64,000 nt of DNA, taken from Oscillospiraceae bacterium (GTDB taxonomy: Bacteria; Bacillota; Clostridia; Oscillospirales; Ruminococcaceae). The notes beneath the pieces are model-generated. The model had not been told where the DNA came from. It searched no databases and worked only from the letters and a program-made list of their open reading frames with translations. Position 1 is the stretch's first letter. Every line of letters starts with the position of its first letter. Location: the NCBI GenBank assembly GCA_017438745.1, contig JAFRUS010000110.1:1-64000 (forward strand), written 5' to 3'. Positions 1-8,083 of the stretch are shown here, piece after piece. The position numbers and the translations under genes are program-made.

Positions 1-41
1 AGAATGCAGCCGCTTTGAGGGCAAAAAATCAGTAAAAAATG

Positions 42-80
42 AAACACCCGATGGATAAAAATCCGCCGGGTGTTTATTAT
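42..80 (+). terminator. Rho-independent terminator of an upstream gene
   Basis: A perfect nine-pair stem joins 42-50 (AAACACCCG) to 67-75 and is followed by a T-rich tail. It would end a plus-strand transcript coming from left of the window. Nothing else is recognisable in 1-156. Confidence 0.75.
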
Positions 81-156
81 TTTCTTTTTGCATATAAAAT
101 AACGAAAACATCTTGACTATTTTATATAAATAGGATATAATAATACTGTTGCTTGT

Positions 157-465
157 CTACCTTATTGGGTAAGATTTCTCGTCAGGAAGTTGTCCCGTCA
201 TCCATTTGGCGTTTTTATTCTTCCTTGTCGCAAACCCGCCTACAGGCAGATCGCAGAGTTTTTCAATACTCGGATCGATCTCCAGCAGTTCGCCGATACT
301 TATTATAACAGCATCAGCGTCTGTGTGCTCGGAATTGCAGAGAAACTGCCAGTTGTTATCATCAAAGTGATGAGTAACAAAGGTTATTGGTTTATTGTCT
401 TCGAGAACGTGGCAGCATGTAAAGCAAAGCATGCCCGGACGTTCTGAGAACGGGTAATATGCCAT
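157..465 (-). CDS. Small conserved hypothetical protein
   Basis: This 102-residue protein has no signal peptide or membrane segment. It carries a Cys-rich start (Cys14, Cys17, Cys18), a WQFLC motif near residue 39 and the block GELLEIDPSI near residues 58-67, followed by DLPVGG and a TR...W ending. From memory this pattern recurs in a widespread family of small uncharacterised bacterial proteins, but I cannot give it a function. The ATG at 465 follows a GGAGGT ribosome-binding site (471-476) and has a promoter at 508-536. It stands alone, convergent with whatever lies to the left and divergent from the LacI-type gene. Confidence 0.75.
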   Translation of the reverse strand: MAYYPFSERPGMLCFTCCHVLEDNKPITFVTHHFDDNNWQFLCNSEHTDADAVIISIGELLEIDPSIEKLCDLPVGGFATRKNKNAKWMTGQLPDEKSYPIR

Positions 466-507
466 AAGGTACCTCCGAAACTAAAAAAATATTGAGTGGT
501 ATTAATT

Positions 508-536
508 ATTATACTATAAAAGAGTGCCATTTACAA
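508..536 (-). promoter_or_regulatory. Sigma-A type promoter of the small hypothetical gene
   Basis: On the minus strand TTGTAA (531-536) and TATAAT (508-513) are separated by 17 bases, about 40 bases before the start codon at 465. The stretch 537-707 holds nothing else that I can identify. Confidence 0.6.
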
Positions 537-707
537 TACGATTTTAGTTTAAAAAGGAAGAACACCGGCATATTAAACAGTAAAATAAATTTTAACCGTT
601 TTGTAAGGTTTGTATCTTTTGAAGTGAAAATCACTACAGACTGCACTAATGATCATAAGTTTTATTGTGCATGTTGTCTGATAAAGATAACAATTCTGTA
701 GTATTCA

Positions 708-736
708 TTGACTTTTAAAGGGCAACGAAGTATATT
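708..736 (+). promoter_or_regulatory. Promoter of the LacI-family regulator
   Basis: TTGACT (708-713) and TATATT (731-736) have a 17-base spacer. The TTG of the -35 box is also the furthest upstream start codon in the reading frame, so it should not be used as a translation start. Confidence 0.65.
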
Positions 737-751
737 ATTATTAAAGACAAA

Positions 752-768
752 CGTTAAACACATTAACG
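752..768. promoter_or_regulatory. Candidate operator for autorepression
   Basis: The inverted repeat CGTTAA-N5-TTAACG lies about 10 bases past the predicted transcription start and just before the ribosome-binding site of the LacI-type gene. This is the expected place for an autoregulatory site. The assignment is inferred from position and symmetry only. Confidence 0.4.
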
Positions 769-779
769 GAGTTTTTACA

Positions 780-1796
780 ATGGTTTCAATCAAAGATATC
801 GCCAGAAGGTGCGGCGTTTCTAGCGCAACAGTGAGCAAGGCACTCAATGACTGCAGCGACATCAGCACAAGGACTAAGAATAAAGTCAGAGCGGTCGCTG
901 ACGAACTCGGGTACTTTCCAAACTCCAGCGCAAAGGCACTTAAAACAAACAAAACAAACACTATCGGCGTTATCTACAACAACAGACTTGGAAACGGTCT
1001 CAGACATCCTTATTTTTCAGCGGTAATCCAGGGTTTCAAGGAAGCGGTTGAGGAAAAAGGATATGATATAATCTTCATTGGTGCTCGTCATGATGAAAAG
1101 CCTCTTACGTACTACGAACACTGCAGACACAGAAATGTTGAAGGAGTGCTGGTAGCGTGTGCAGACTTCTATGACAGTCAGATCGGTGAAGTACTCAGAA
1201 GTGACCTTCCTTCAGTTGTGATCGACTTCTTCTCAAGACGGGAACATTCAGTTTGTTCAGACAACCGTCAGGGAATGAGAGACATACTTGAGTATGTTTA
1301 TGAAATGGGTCACAGAAAGATAGGATACATTTACGGCGATACATCACTGATTACTACTGTAAGGCTTGATACCTTTACGGAAACAATGAAGCAGCTCGGT
1401 GTTCCTCTTGTGCTTGACTACATTAAACAGGGAAAGTACAGCGAAGCGGAACGATCCGAAGAACTGGTTTCAGAAATGCTTTCGCTTTATGAACCGCCAA
1501 CATGCATTTTAATGCCTGATGACATTTCAGCTTTCGGCGGGATAAAAGCAGCACGAAAACTTGGTCTGAGAATTCCTGAGGACATTTCATTCGTCGGATT
1601 TGACGGCGTGATGATGGGTCAGATAATCGAACCGAAGCTTACAACAGTTTCACAGAATACTGCCGAACTCGGAAGAAGAGCAGCAGATCTTCTGTTAAGC
1701 CGTATAAAAGGCGAGGAGATATCTGAACTGAAAAAACACACTCTGATTGAGACAACCTTAATAAAGGGTCAAACAGTCGCAAGACTGACCACATAA
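780..1796 (+). CDS. LacI/GalR-family transcriptional regulator
   Basis: This 338-residue repressor binds DNA through an N-terminal helix-turn-helix (SIKDIARRCGVSSATVSKAL, about residues 3-22) and a hinge (PNSSAKAL, about 47-54). A periplasmic-binding-like effector domain follows, starting near TIGVIYNN and including the typical late block PEDISFVGFDG. The ATG at 780 is chosen because a CGGAG ribosome-binding site lies 8 bases ahead; upstream codons overlap the promoter. The next gene encodes a sugar-binding lipoprotein, so the effector is probably a sugar carried by that transporter. Length and domain order are normal for the family. The specific sugar cannot be told from sequence. Confidence 0.93.
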   Translation: MVSIKDIARRCGVSSATVSKALNDCSDISTRTKNKVRAVADELGYFPNSSAKALKTNKTNTIGVIYNNRLGNGLRHPYFSAVIQGFKEAVEEKGYDIIFIGARHDEKPLTYYEHCRHRNVEGVLVACADFYDSQIGEVLRSDLPSVVIDFFSRREHSVCSDNRQGMRDILEYVYEMGHRKIGYIYGDTSLITTVRLDTFTETMKQLGVPLVLDYIKQGKYSEAERSEELVSEMLSLYEPPTCILMPDDISAFGGIKAARKLGLRIPEDISFVGFDGVMMGQIIEPKLTTVSQNTAELGRRAADLLLSRIKGEEISELKKHTLIETTLIKGQTVARLTT

Positions 1797-1806
1797 ATAT
1801 TAATGC

Positions 1807-1835
1807 ATATTATATTTACCAAAATATAATATAAT
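1807..1835 (+). promoter_or_regulatory. Promoter with overlapping palindromic operator of the sugar ABC operon
   Basis: A perfect 11-base inverted repeat (1807-1817 and 1822-1832, 4-base spacer) covers TATAAT hexamers at 1825-1830 and 1830-1835. No good -35 box is visible. A regulator bound here would block polymerase. The upstream LacI-type protein is the obvious candidate, but the arms differ from the 752-768 repeat. An AGGAGG site at 1841-1846 serves the next gene. Confidence 0.5.
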
Positions 1836-1857
1836 CATTAAGGAGGAAAATTTAGAA

Positions 1858-3270
1858 ATGAAGAATTTTAAGAAGACATTAGCATTACTCGCAGCTCTTG
1901 CTCTCTCAGCAACAGCATTCTACGGATGCGACACAGGTTCAAGCAACGCTGGTAACTCAGCAGCTAACGACGGCGGCAACTCAGCAACTGAAGAATCAAA
2001 GACTGAAGATTCAGCAGCAGGCACAGATGGCGAAGCTGCAAGCGGCGACCAGCTCACAATCCTTTGCTGGAACGCAAACGACAGCCAGCCAATGGTTGAC
2101 CTCTTCTGCGAAAAGACAGGCACAGATCCATCACTCATCAACATCAAGAACTTCAACGTACAGGGCGGACAGGCTTCTGAACAGTACACACAGTACCTTG
2201 CAAACGCTGATAACGACGCTGATATCATGTTCCTTGAAGCTGACTGGTGCCTTAACTTCATCAATGATGATGCTCAGACACTTCCACTTTCAGAACTCGG
2301 TTACAGCGAATCAGACTTCTCTGATATCTATGACTACGTTGTAGAAACAGGTAAGTCAACAACAACAGGCGCTCTCAAGGGTATTTCATGGCAGGCTGCA
2401 GCAGGCGGCTTCTGCTACAGAGACGACCTCGCTGAACAGTACCTCGGCGTTAAGACACCTGATGAAATGCAGGAAAAGGTTAAGGACTGGGATACATTCC
2501 TTGCAACAGCTAAGACACTTAAGGACGCTAACGGTCCAGCTCTCTCAGCTACACTCGGCGGTGTATGGCAGGTTTATTCAGGCTCAAGAGATTCAGCTTG
2601 GGTTAAGGACGGCAAGCTTTTAGTAGATGACTACTGCACAAAGTATGCTGAATTTGCACACACACTTTACAACGAAGGCTATGTAACAAAGGTTTCACAG
2701 TGGTCACCAGAATGGACACCACTCGGACAGACAGACGATGTAATGGGCTTCTTCGTTTCAACATGGGGCTTCGGTGATACAATCCTTACAGCAGCTGCTG
2801 GCGGTGAAGGCGGAGCTACATTCGGTAAGTGGAAGTGCGTAGTTGGTCCTTCAGAATTCTACTGGGGCGGTACATGGCTTGCTCCTGCAGCAAGAATCAA
2901 CAACAAGGAACTTGCTAAGCAGTTCATCGACTTCTTCACAATCAACGAAGAAGGCGCTACAGCTTATGCTGAAAAGCAGGGCGAATACATGTCAAACAAG
3001 AAGGTTATGGAAGCTATCATCGCTAAGGGCGATTACAAGGGTGCTCCTGTACTCGGCGGCCAGAACCAGTTTGAAGTACTCAACAAGGTTGCTGACGGTA
3101 TCGATATGAAGGGCAAAATCACTCCATACGATGCAGTTATCAAGAACGAATTCAGCAATGCTGTAAACGGCTACTGCGATGGCACATATGCAACAGTTGA
3201 TGAAGCTATGGATGCATTCAAGGATGGCGTAGCTGGCCAGATCACAGACGGTTCTGTAACAATTGATTAA
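1858..3270 (+). CDS. Sugar ABC transporter substrate-binding lipoprotein
   Basis: This 470-residue family 1 (CUT1) extracellular solute-binding protein captures a sugar or oligosaccharide outside the membrane and hands it to the permeases encoded next. It has a Lys-rich start, a hydrophobic core and a lipobox-like end AFYGC with Cys24 as the likely lipid anchor. A Ser/Asn/Glu-rich linker runs to about residue 66, and the binding domain begins near QLTILCWNAND. Later aromatic blocks (WKCVVGPSEFYWGGTW) fit sugar stacking. Codon choice is strongly biased (ACA, CTC, AAG), as in highly expressed genes. The substrate is unknown. Confidence 0.93.
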   Translation: MKNFKKTLALLAALALSATAFYGCDTGSSNAGNSAANDGGNSATEESKTEDSAAGTDGEAASGDQLTILCWNANDSQPMVDLFCEKTGTDPSLINIKNFNVQGGQASEQYTQYLANADNDADIMFLEADWCLNFINDDAQTLPLSELGYSESDFSDIYDYVVETGKSTTTGALKGISWQAAAGGFCYRDDLAEQYLGVKTPDEMQEKVKDWDTFLATAKTLKDANGPALSATLGGVWQVYSGSRDSAWVKDGKLLVDDYCTKYAEFAHTLYNEGYVTKVSQWSPEWTPLGQTDDVMGFFVSTWGFGDTILTAAAGGEGGATFGKWKCVVGPSEFYWGGTWLAPAARINNKELAKQFIDFFTINEEGATAYAEKQGEYMSNKKVMEAIIAKGDYKGAPVLGGQNQFEVLNKVADGIDMKGKITPYDAVIKNEFSNAVNGYCDGTYATVDEAMDAFKDGVAGQITDGSVTID

Positions 3271-3303
3271 TTGAGCAGATTTAAAAATTAAATATTAACT
3301 GAC

Positions 3304-3344
3304 CACACTTCCTGCAGGACAGGTATGCCCTGCAGGAGTGTGTG
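3304..3344 (+). terminator. Intercistronic stem-loop between binding protein and permeases
   Basis: Two copies of CCTGCAGG (3311-3318 and 3329-3336) form a strong stem extended by CACACT/AGTGTG with one bulge. No real T-run follows. Such hairpins after binding-protein genes usually stabilise the upstream mRNA and lower read-through into the permease genes. Confidence 0.6.
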
Positions 3345-3406
3345 TTGTGTTAATAAAATGATTTTATCCTGATTACAATATGTGTGCCTAGGAGGGCGTT
3401 TTGAGA

Positions 3407-4429
3407 ATGAAATCAAGTGCACAAAACAAAATCCGATCAATTAGCTACGCTAAATACGGATATTATTTTATTTTACCTTTCTTTATAGTCTATTTTATTT
3501 TTCAGCTCGTTCCGCTGATCAATACCTTCAGACTCTCTGTATACGGTAACGGTAACTTCGCTCAGGATTATGTTGGAATGTCGAATTTCAAAATACTCCT
3601 TTTCGGAGGCGCTAACAGAACAGAAGCGGCTCTTCATAAAGACGTTTTCAATGATCTGTTTAATACACTCATACTCTGGTTTGGTAACTTTATTCCGCAG
3701 TTAGCTTTATCATTACTCTTAGCTGTCTGGTTTACAGATATCAACCTCAAGATCAAGGGTAAGACATTCTTCAAGATAGTTATGTACTTACCGAACATTG
3801 TAACAGCGGCCTCAGTAGCAGCATTATTTTTGATGTTATTCTCAAAAACTAAGTACGGCCCTATTAACAGTTTCTTAATTGATCACGGCTTCATCAGTGA
3901 AAACGATCCTATTGACTTTGTAAAAGGTAAGTGGCAGTCAAGAGGAGTTATCATGTTCGCTCAGACATGGATGTGGTTTGGTAACACAATGATCATGCTC
4001 ATGTCAGCTATCATGGGTATCAGCAAGTCTCTCTTTGAAGCAGCAGACATCGACGGCGCAAACAGCAGACAGGTTTTCACAAAGATCACACTTCCGCTTC
4101 TCCGTCCAATGGTTATCTACACACTCGTAACATCAATGATCGGTGGTCTCCAGATGTGGGATCTCCCTTACCTCTATAAAAACGGTACAGCATGGAACAA
4201 GAGTACAGAAACAATCGCAGTATTCATCTATAACAAGTTCCATATCATACCTCAGAACTACGGTTACTCAGCTGCAGCTTCTGTTATACTCTTCGTAATA
4301 ACTTCAGCACTTGGATGTATCTGCTTTGCAATGAATACAGATAAGGAAGACAAGAAAAAGAAGGCACTTGCAAAGGAACAGAGGAAGCAGGCAAAACTTC
4401 AGAGTAAATCATCATTCGGAGGGTTCTGA
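3407..4429 (+). CDS. Sugar ABC transporter permease (MalF type)
   Basis: This inner-membrane subunit of about 340 residues has roughly six hydrophobic segments, the first near residues 20-40. It carries the cytoplasmic EAA loop (FEAADIDGANSRQVF, about residue 210) that docks the ATPase. It forms the channel together with the next gene product. An AGGAGGG site at 3390-3396 precedes both TTG 3401 (4 bases away) and ATG 3407 (10 bases away); I chose ATG, but TTG is possible. The C-terminus is a Lys-rich cytoplasmic tail. No ATPase gene is present, as is common for CUT1 systems in Firmicutes that share an MsmX-type ATPase encoded elsewhere. Confidence 0.92.
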   Translation: MKSSAQNKIRSISYAKYGYYFILPFFIVYFIFQLVPLINTFRLSVYGNGNFAQDYVGMSNFKILLFGGANRTEAALHKDVFNDLFNTLILWFGNFIPQLALSLLLAVWFTDINLKIKGKTFFKIVMYLPNIVTAASVAALFLMLFSKTKYGPINSFLIDHGFISENDPIDFVKGKWQSRGVIMFAQTWMWFGNTMIMLMSAIMGISKSLFEAADIDGANSRQVFTKITLPLLRPMVIYTLVTSMIGGLQMWDLPYLYKNGTAWNKSTETIAVFIYNKFHIIPQNYGYSAAASVILFVITSALGCICFAMNTDKEDKKKKALAKEQRKQAKLQSKSSFGGF

Positions 4430-4431
4430 TT

Positions 4432-5313
4432 ATGAATAACGCAAAAGATAATTATTCAAGAAAAGTCATGACCAAGTCAATAGTTATTATGACTGTTCTT
4501 GTTCTTGTGACAATCGTGGTGCTCGCACCAATCTATATACTTTTTGTAAACGCAACACGTGATCCACAGGCTATTACTAATCAGCCTCTCAGTTTCGTTC
4601 CTGGAACAAGTTTCTTCAGAAACATCAAGGAAACAATCAATCTTAACAAGATCGGCAAGATCACATACAGTGCATGGGTAGGTTACAGAAACTCATTCTT
4701 TATCACAGTTTCTGCAACAGCACTTTGTATCTTCTTCTCATCACTTACAGCATACGGTCTTGTAATTTACGATTTCAAGCTTGCAACACCAGCATATACA
4801 TTCATTCTTGCAGTTATGATGGTACCTATGCAGGTTACATCAGTTGGTTTCGTTCAGTTTATGGGCAAGCTCAAACTTACTGATACATACTGGCCTCTCA
4901 TTATTCCTGCAATTGCAGCTCCGGCGATCGTATTCTATATGCGTCAGTACATGAAAGCGAACTTCCCTACGGAAATCGTTGAAGCGGCGCGTATCGACGG
5001 ATCCGGCGAGTTAAGTACATTCGTAAGAATTGCTATTCCAATGCTTAAGCCGGCTGTTGGCGTACAGGCTATTTTCTGTTTCATCGCTAACTGGAACAAC
5101 TTCTATACACCATCAATGATCCTCATTTCAAGAGAATTCAAGCAGTACACAATGCCTATGATGGTTGAATCAATTCTTTCAAACGATAAGCTTTCTGACC
5201 AGGGTGTCAGATACTGTGCAATCGTTCTTTCGATTCTCCCGATCATCATTATCTACTGCTGCCTCTCACGTCTCATCGTTGATAACGTAGCTGAAGGTGG
5301 CGTTAAGGAATAA
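4432..5313 (+). CDS. Sugar ABC transporter permease (MalG type)
   Basis: This 293-residue second permease of the CUT1 transporter has about six membrane spans and an EAA loop (VEAARIDGSGELSTF, about residues 182-196). It starts two bases after the stop of the first permease, so the two are probably translationally coupled and pair as a heterodimer. It is followed by a strong terminator, which closes the operon of binding protein and two permeases. Confidence 0.93.
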   Translation: MNNAKDNYSRKVMTKSIVIMTVLVLVTIVVLAPIYILFVNATRDPQAITNQPLSFVPGTSFFRNIKETINLNKIGKITYSAWVGYRNSFFITVSATALCIFFSSLTAYGLVIYDFKLATPAYTFILAVMMVPMQVTSVGFVQFMGKLKLTDTYWPLIIPAIAAPAIVFYMRQYMKANFPTEIVEAARIDGSGELSTFVRIAIPMLKPAVGVQAIFCFIANWNNFYTPSMILISREFKQYTMPMMVESILSNDKLSDQGVRYCAIVLSILPIIIIYCCLSRLIVDNVAEGGVKE

Positions 5314-5344
5314 TTCCTTAATTTCATATTTAATAAACAATTCA

Positions 5345-5372
5345 GGCTGTCGGTCTTCCGGCAGCCTTTTTG
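5345..5372 (+). terminator. Terminator of the sugar ABC operon
   Basis: GGCTGTCGG (5345-5353) pairs with CCGGCAGCC (5358-5366) around a TCTT loop, followed by five T residues. Confidence 0.9.
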
Positions 5373-5640
5373 TATTTTAAAATAGAACAGAATAAGCAAA
5401 GCGCTTATTTGTTCAAAAATCAGCATGAGAACCGGGTGCGAATACATGAAAATCTTTCTCTTCAGAATAATGGTATTTTCGAACGAGCATACACGACAGA
5501 ATAAATATGCATGATTACTAAAATTTAAAGAATATCAGATGATAATTTATAAATGATTTTTATGGTATAAAGTTTAAAAATACTCTTTTGTGCAACACTA
5601 ATAAATTGGAACGTATTTTTAGCGTTTTTCTTAAAAAGAG

Positions 5641-5669
5641 TTGAAATTATTGCGAAATTGATTTATAAT
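5641..5669 (+). promoter_or_regulatory. Consensus sigma-A promoter of the FDPYAQ-repeat gene
   Basis: TTGAAA (5641-5646) and TATAAT (5664-5669) are exactly 17 bases apart. A GGGAGG ribosome-binding site at 5705-5710 precedes the ATG at 5720. The remainder of the 5373-5640 gap is AT-rich, and I see nothing else in it. Confidence 0.85.
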
Positions 5670-5719
5670 AATTATAGTTTATGTTTATACTTTCGCAACT
5701 ATAATGGGAGGTCTATTAA

Positions 5720-7834
5720 ATGCCGATATCGTTAATCCGCAACACTAAAGACAACGCAATGCACGGCACAGACAACGGAAAATATACCGGATGCCGAATG
5801 AAACTTGCAGGAGGCTCATGGTATTCAAGAGAAGGCGAACTCAGAGACATCACTGATCTTACCTGTGAACGATGCAAAGAAGTATTCGCAACAAAGATGA
5901 TTCGCGAAAGCAATAAGGAAGAACTTCGTATTGCAAAAGAAGAAAAGAAACGTTATCAGAAAGCTAAGAAACAGGGTATTGTTAGAGAAGCTACCTATGA
6001 AGAATATTTACTGAACAGAGAAGCTGAAGAATCTGCAAAGAAAGCAAGCAGAAATGATGAAGCAACATCAAGATCACTTCATATGCTCCGTGATGCTATT
6101 CCTGGTGAAAAGACTCAGCCGGGTCAGCCAATATTCCAGTCATACGGCGGTTCACAGAGCCAGTCAGCTCCAGCAGTAAGCGCACCGCAGGCACCATTTG
6201 ATCCGTATGCACAGAGTGCTCCTTCACAGGGCATTACAGCACCACAGAACATGTTCGACCCATATGCACAGAGTGCTCCTGCACAGTCAGTTTCAGCACC
6301 TCAGAATATGTTTGATCCATATGCTCAGAGTGCTCCTGCAGCAAGTGCACCACAGAACATGTTTGATCCTTACGCTCAGACACCTGCAGCAAGTGTACCT
6401 GCTTCAATGTTTGATCCATACGCACAGAGCGGACAGCCTGCTCCTGCAGTAACTGCACCGCAGAATATGTTTGATCCGTATGCACAGGCAGCTCCTGTAG
6501 CACCAACTCCGGTAGTAAGTGCTCCACAGGCTCCATTTGATCCATATGCATACGCTCAGCCGCAGAATACATTCGATCCATTTGCACAGAACAACGCTGC
6601 CCCGGCTAACAGCCTGCAGTTTGAAGATATCCCTTCAGTTTCTGCTGCACAGGAAACAAAACCAGAGGAACCATCACCTGTATTCCAGGAATACACAGGC
6701 GCTGCTTCAGTAAGCTCACCTGTACAGAGCGCAGCTCCGTCTGCATCAGCTTCATCTGATGATGATTTCCTTTCACAGTTCCTTGTAAAGCCACAGCCAG
6801 TTCCGGAAACAGTATCTGCTCCTTCAGCATCTGAACCGGTTACAGCTGAAAATATTGTAAGTGCAACTGATGATATTCTTTCACAGTTCAGCATTGGTTC
6901 ACAGCTTGCAGAACAGTCAGTTCAGAAACCAGAGGCAGCTCCTTCACCGGCTCCTGTTTCATCAGCAGCCAAGGCAGATGCTTCATCATTCTTCTCAGAT
7001 AACATTCCGACTATCGGTGCTGAATATGCAGGTGCTTCATCTGTTAATTCTGCAGTTACTGAATTCGGTTCACTCAATATTGCTGAACCTGCAGCCGATG
7101 AATTCGTTGTTCCTAACGTTCCTGTTTATCAGCCGTCAGGTAATACTTACGTTTCACAGAATGTAAATAACTACGGCACAGCTCAGAATACAGCTGCTAT
7201 GGATGAACTTGCTTCACCAGGTATTCCTTCATCATTTACACAGTCTTCAGCTGCAGCTGATTACAGCCAGACAGAATCTATCATGAGTGGTTTTGATTCA
7301 GTTCAGACACCACCTGCACAGCCTGCAATGAACAGCTTCAATGCTGCTCCGCAGAACCCATATGCACAGCCGCAGTTCACACAGTCTCAGAATCCATACG
7401 CACAGCCACAGACTGGTGGATTCCAGATGCCTCAGGGTTACGGCGCACCAGCTCAGCCTCAGGCAAGACCTGCAGCTCCTGCTCCAAAGCCAGCTCAGAA
7501 GCCTTCAGTATTTGCTCCTCACACAGGTACAGCGGATTCTATCGAAGAAGCTCTCCGTCAGCTCGGTGCAGATGTTGGAAACACACAGCAGCAGCAGGGC
7601 CAGATGCCAGAGAAGGAAGAACTCGTACCAGATTTCGTAGCTTACGTTCCGTCATCAAGCAAGGTTCTTCACCAGAGCGCACCTTCACAGTCTGCTTCAT
7701 CAAGCGTTCCTAAGCGTCCTATTTCAGCAAGGGAAGCTAAGCAGCTCGCTAAGATCGACGCTAAGTTCAAGAAAGATCTTATTTCAAGAGGTTTCAATCC
7801 AAATGAAATAAAGAACGGCAGAAGAGGAAAGTAA
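5720..7834 (+). CDS. Large low-complexity protein with FDPYAQ repeats
   Basis: I do not recognise this 704-residue protein. The N-terminal ~55 residues contain Cys25, Cys49 and Cys52 (CERC) and could bind a metal. A highly charged helix follows (about 60-125). From about residue 155 to 300 there are eight copies of an FDPYAQ-type unit, mostly as PQNMFDPYAQ, in a Pro/Gln/Ala/Ser-rich chain. Further on come DDDFLSQF/TDDILSQF and two QNPYAQPQ copies. The end (about 655-704) is basic and predicted helical, with AREAKQLAKIDAKFKKD. There is no signal peptide or membrane segment, so it is probably cytoplasmic and largely disordered, perhaps a scaffold or condensate-forming protein. The unit is monocistronic with its own promoter and terminator. 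Confidence 0.85.
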   Translation: MPISLIRNTKDNAMHGTDNGKYTGCRMKLAGGSWYSREGELRDITDLTCERCKEVFATKMIRESNKEELRIAKEEKKRYQKAKKQGIVREATYEEYLLNREAEESAKKASRNDEATSRSLHMLRDAIPGEKTQPGQPIFQSYGGSQSQSAPAVSAPQAPFDPYAQSAPSQGITAPQNMFDPYAQSAPAQSVSAPQNMFDPYAQSAPAASAPQNMFDPYAQTPAASVPASMFDPYAQSGQPAPAVTAPQNMFDPYAQAAPVAPTPVVSAPQAPFDPYAYAQPQNTFDPFAQNNAAPANSLQFEDIPSVSAAQETKPEEPSPVFQEYTGAASVSSPVQSAAPSASASSDDDFLSQFLVKPQPVPETVSAPSASEPVTAENIVSATDDILSQFSIGSQLAEQSVQKPEAAPSPAPVSSAAKADASSFFSDNIPTIGAEYAGASSVNSAVTEFGSLNIAEPAADEFVVPNVPVYQPSGNTYVSQNVNNYGTAQNTAAMDELASPGIPSSFTQSSAAADYSQTESIMSGFDSVQTPPAQPAMNSFNAAPQNPYAQPQFTQSQNPYAQPQTGGFQMPQGYGAPAQPQARPAAPAPKPAQKPSVFAPHTGTADSIEEALRQLGADVGNTQQQQGQMPEKEELVPDFVAYVPSSSKVLHQSAPSQSASSSVPKRPISAREAKQLAKIDAKFKKDLISRGFNPNEIKNGRRGK

Positions 7835-7865
7835 TAAACATTACTGATTATTAAATATTTCATAA

Positions 7866-7909
7866 AAATACTCCTGTTACGGATATCTGTAACGGGAGTA
7901 TTTCTTTTA
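7866..7909 (+). terminator. Terminator of the FDPYAQ-repeat gene
   Basis: AAATACTCCTGTTAC (7866-7880) pairs with 7889-7903 with one G-T pair, then comes TTTCTTTT. Confidence 0.85.
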
Positions 7910-7989
7910 CACTGGATTTCTAATGCATAAAATATCGTAATGGGAAATGGAACTTAACTGGTATCAGGAACGAGGATTTTCATGACACA

Positions 7990-8034
7990 GAAAAAGACCG
8001 GATAATGCAGCATGTACAATGCCTTATCCGGTCT
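7990..8034 (-). terminator. Terminator of the manA-glcK operon
   Basis: AGACCGGATAA (7995-8005) pairs perfectly with 8024-8034. On the minus strand the stem runs into TTTTTC, so it ends the leftward operon. A T-rich stretch on the plus side suggests it may work both ways. Confidence 0.8.
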
Positions 8035-8083
8035 GATATTTTTATTTAATGACTGAAACTGTAATTTAGTCTGTCGCGGCTTA

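Noticed and set aside
708..779. Longer N-terminus for the LacI-family regulator starting at TTG 708
   Set aside because: The TTG is the -35 box of a TTGACT-17-TATATT promoter, and the family begins at the SIKDIA block; ATG 780 has the ribosome-binding site.
6198..7640. Open frames on both strands within the FDPYAQ-repeat gene
   Set aside because: They are shadows caused by the repetitive codon pattern of the real frame and lack ribosome-binding sites.
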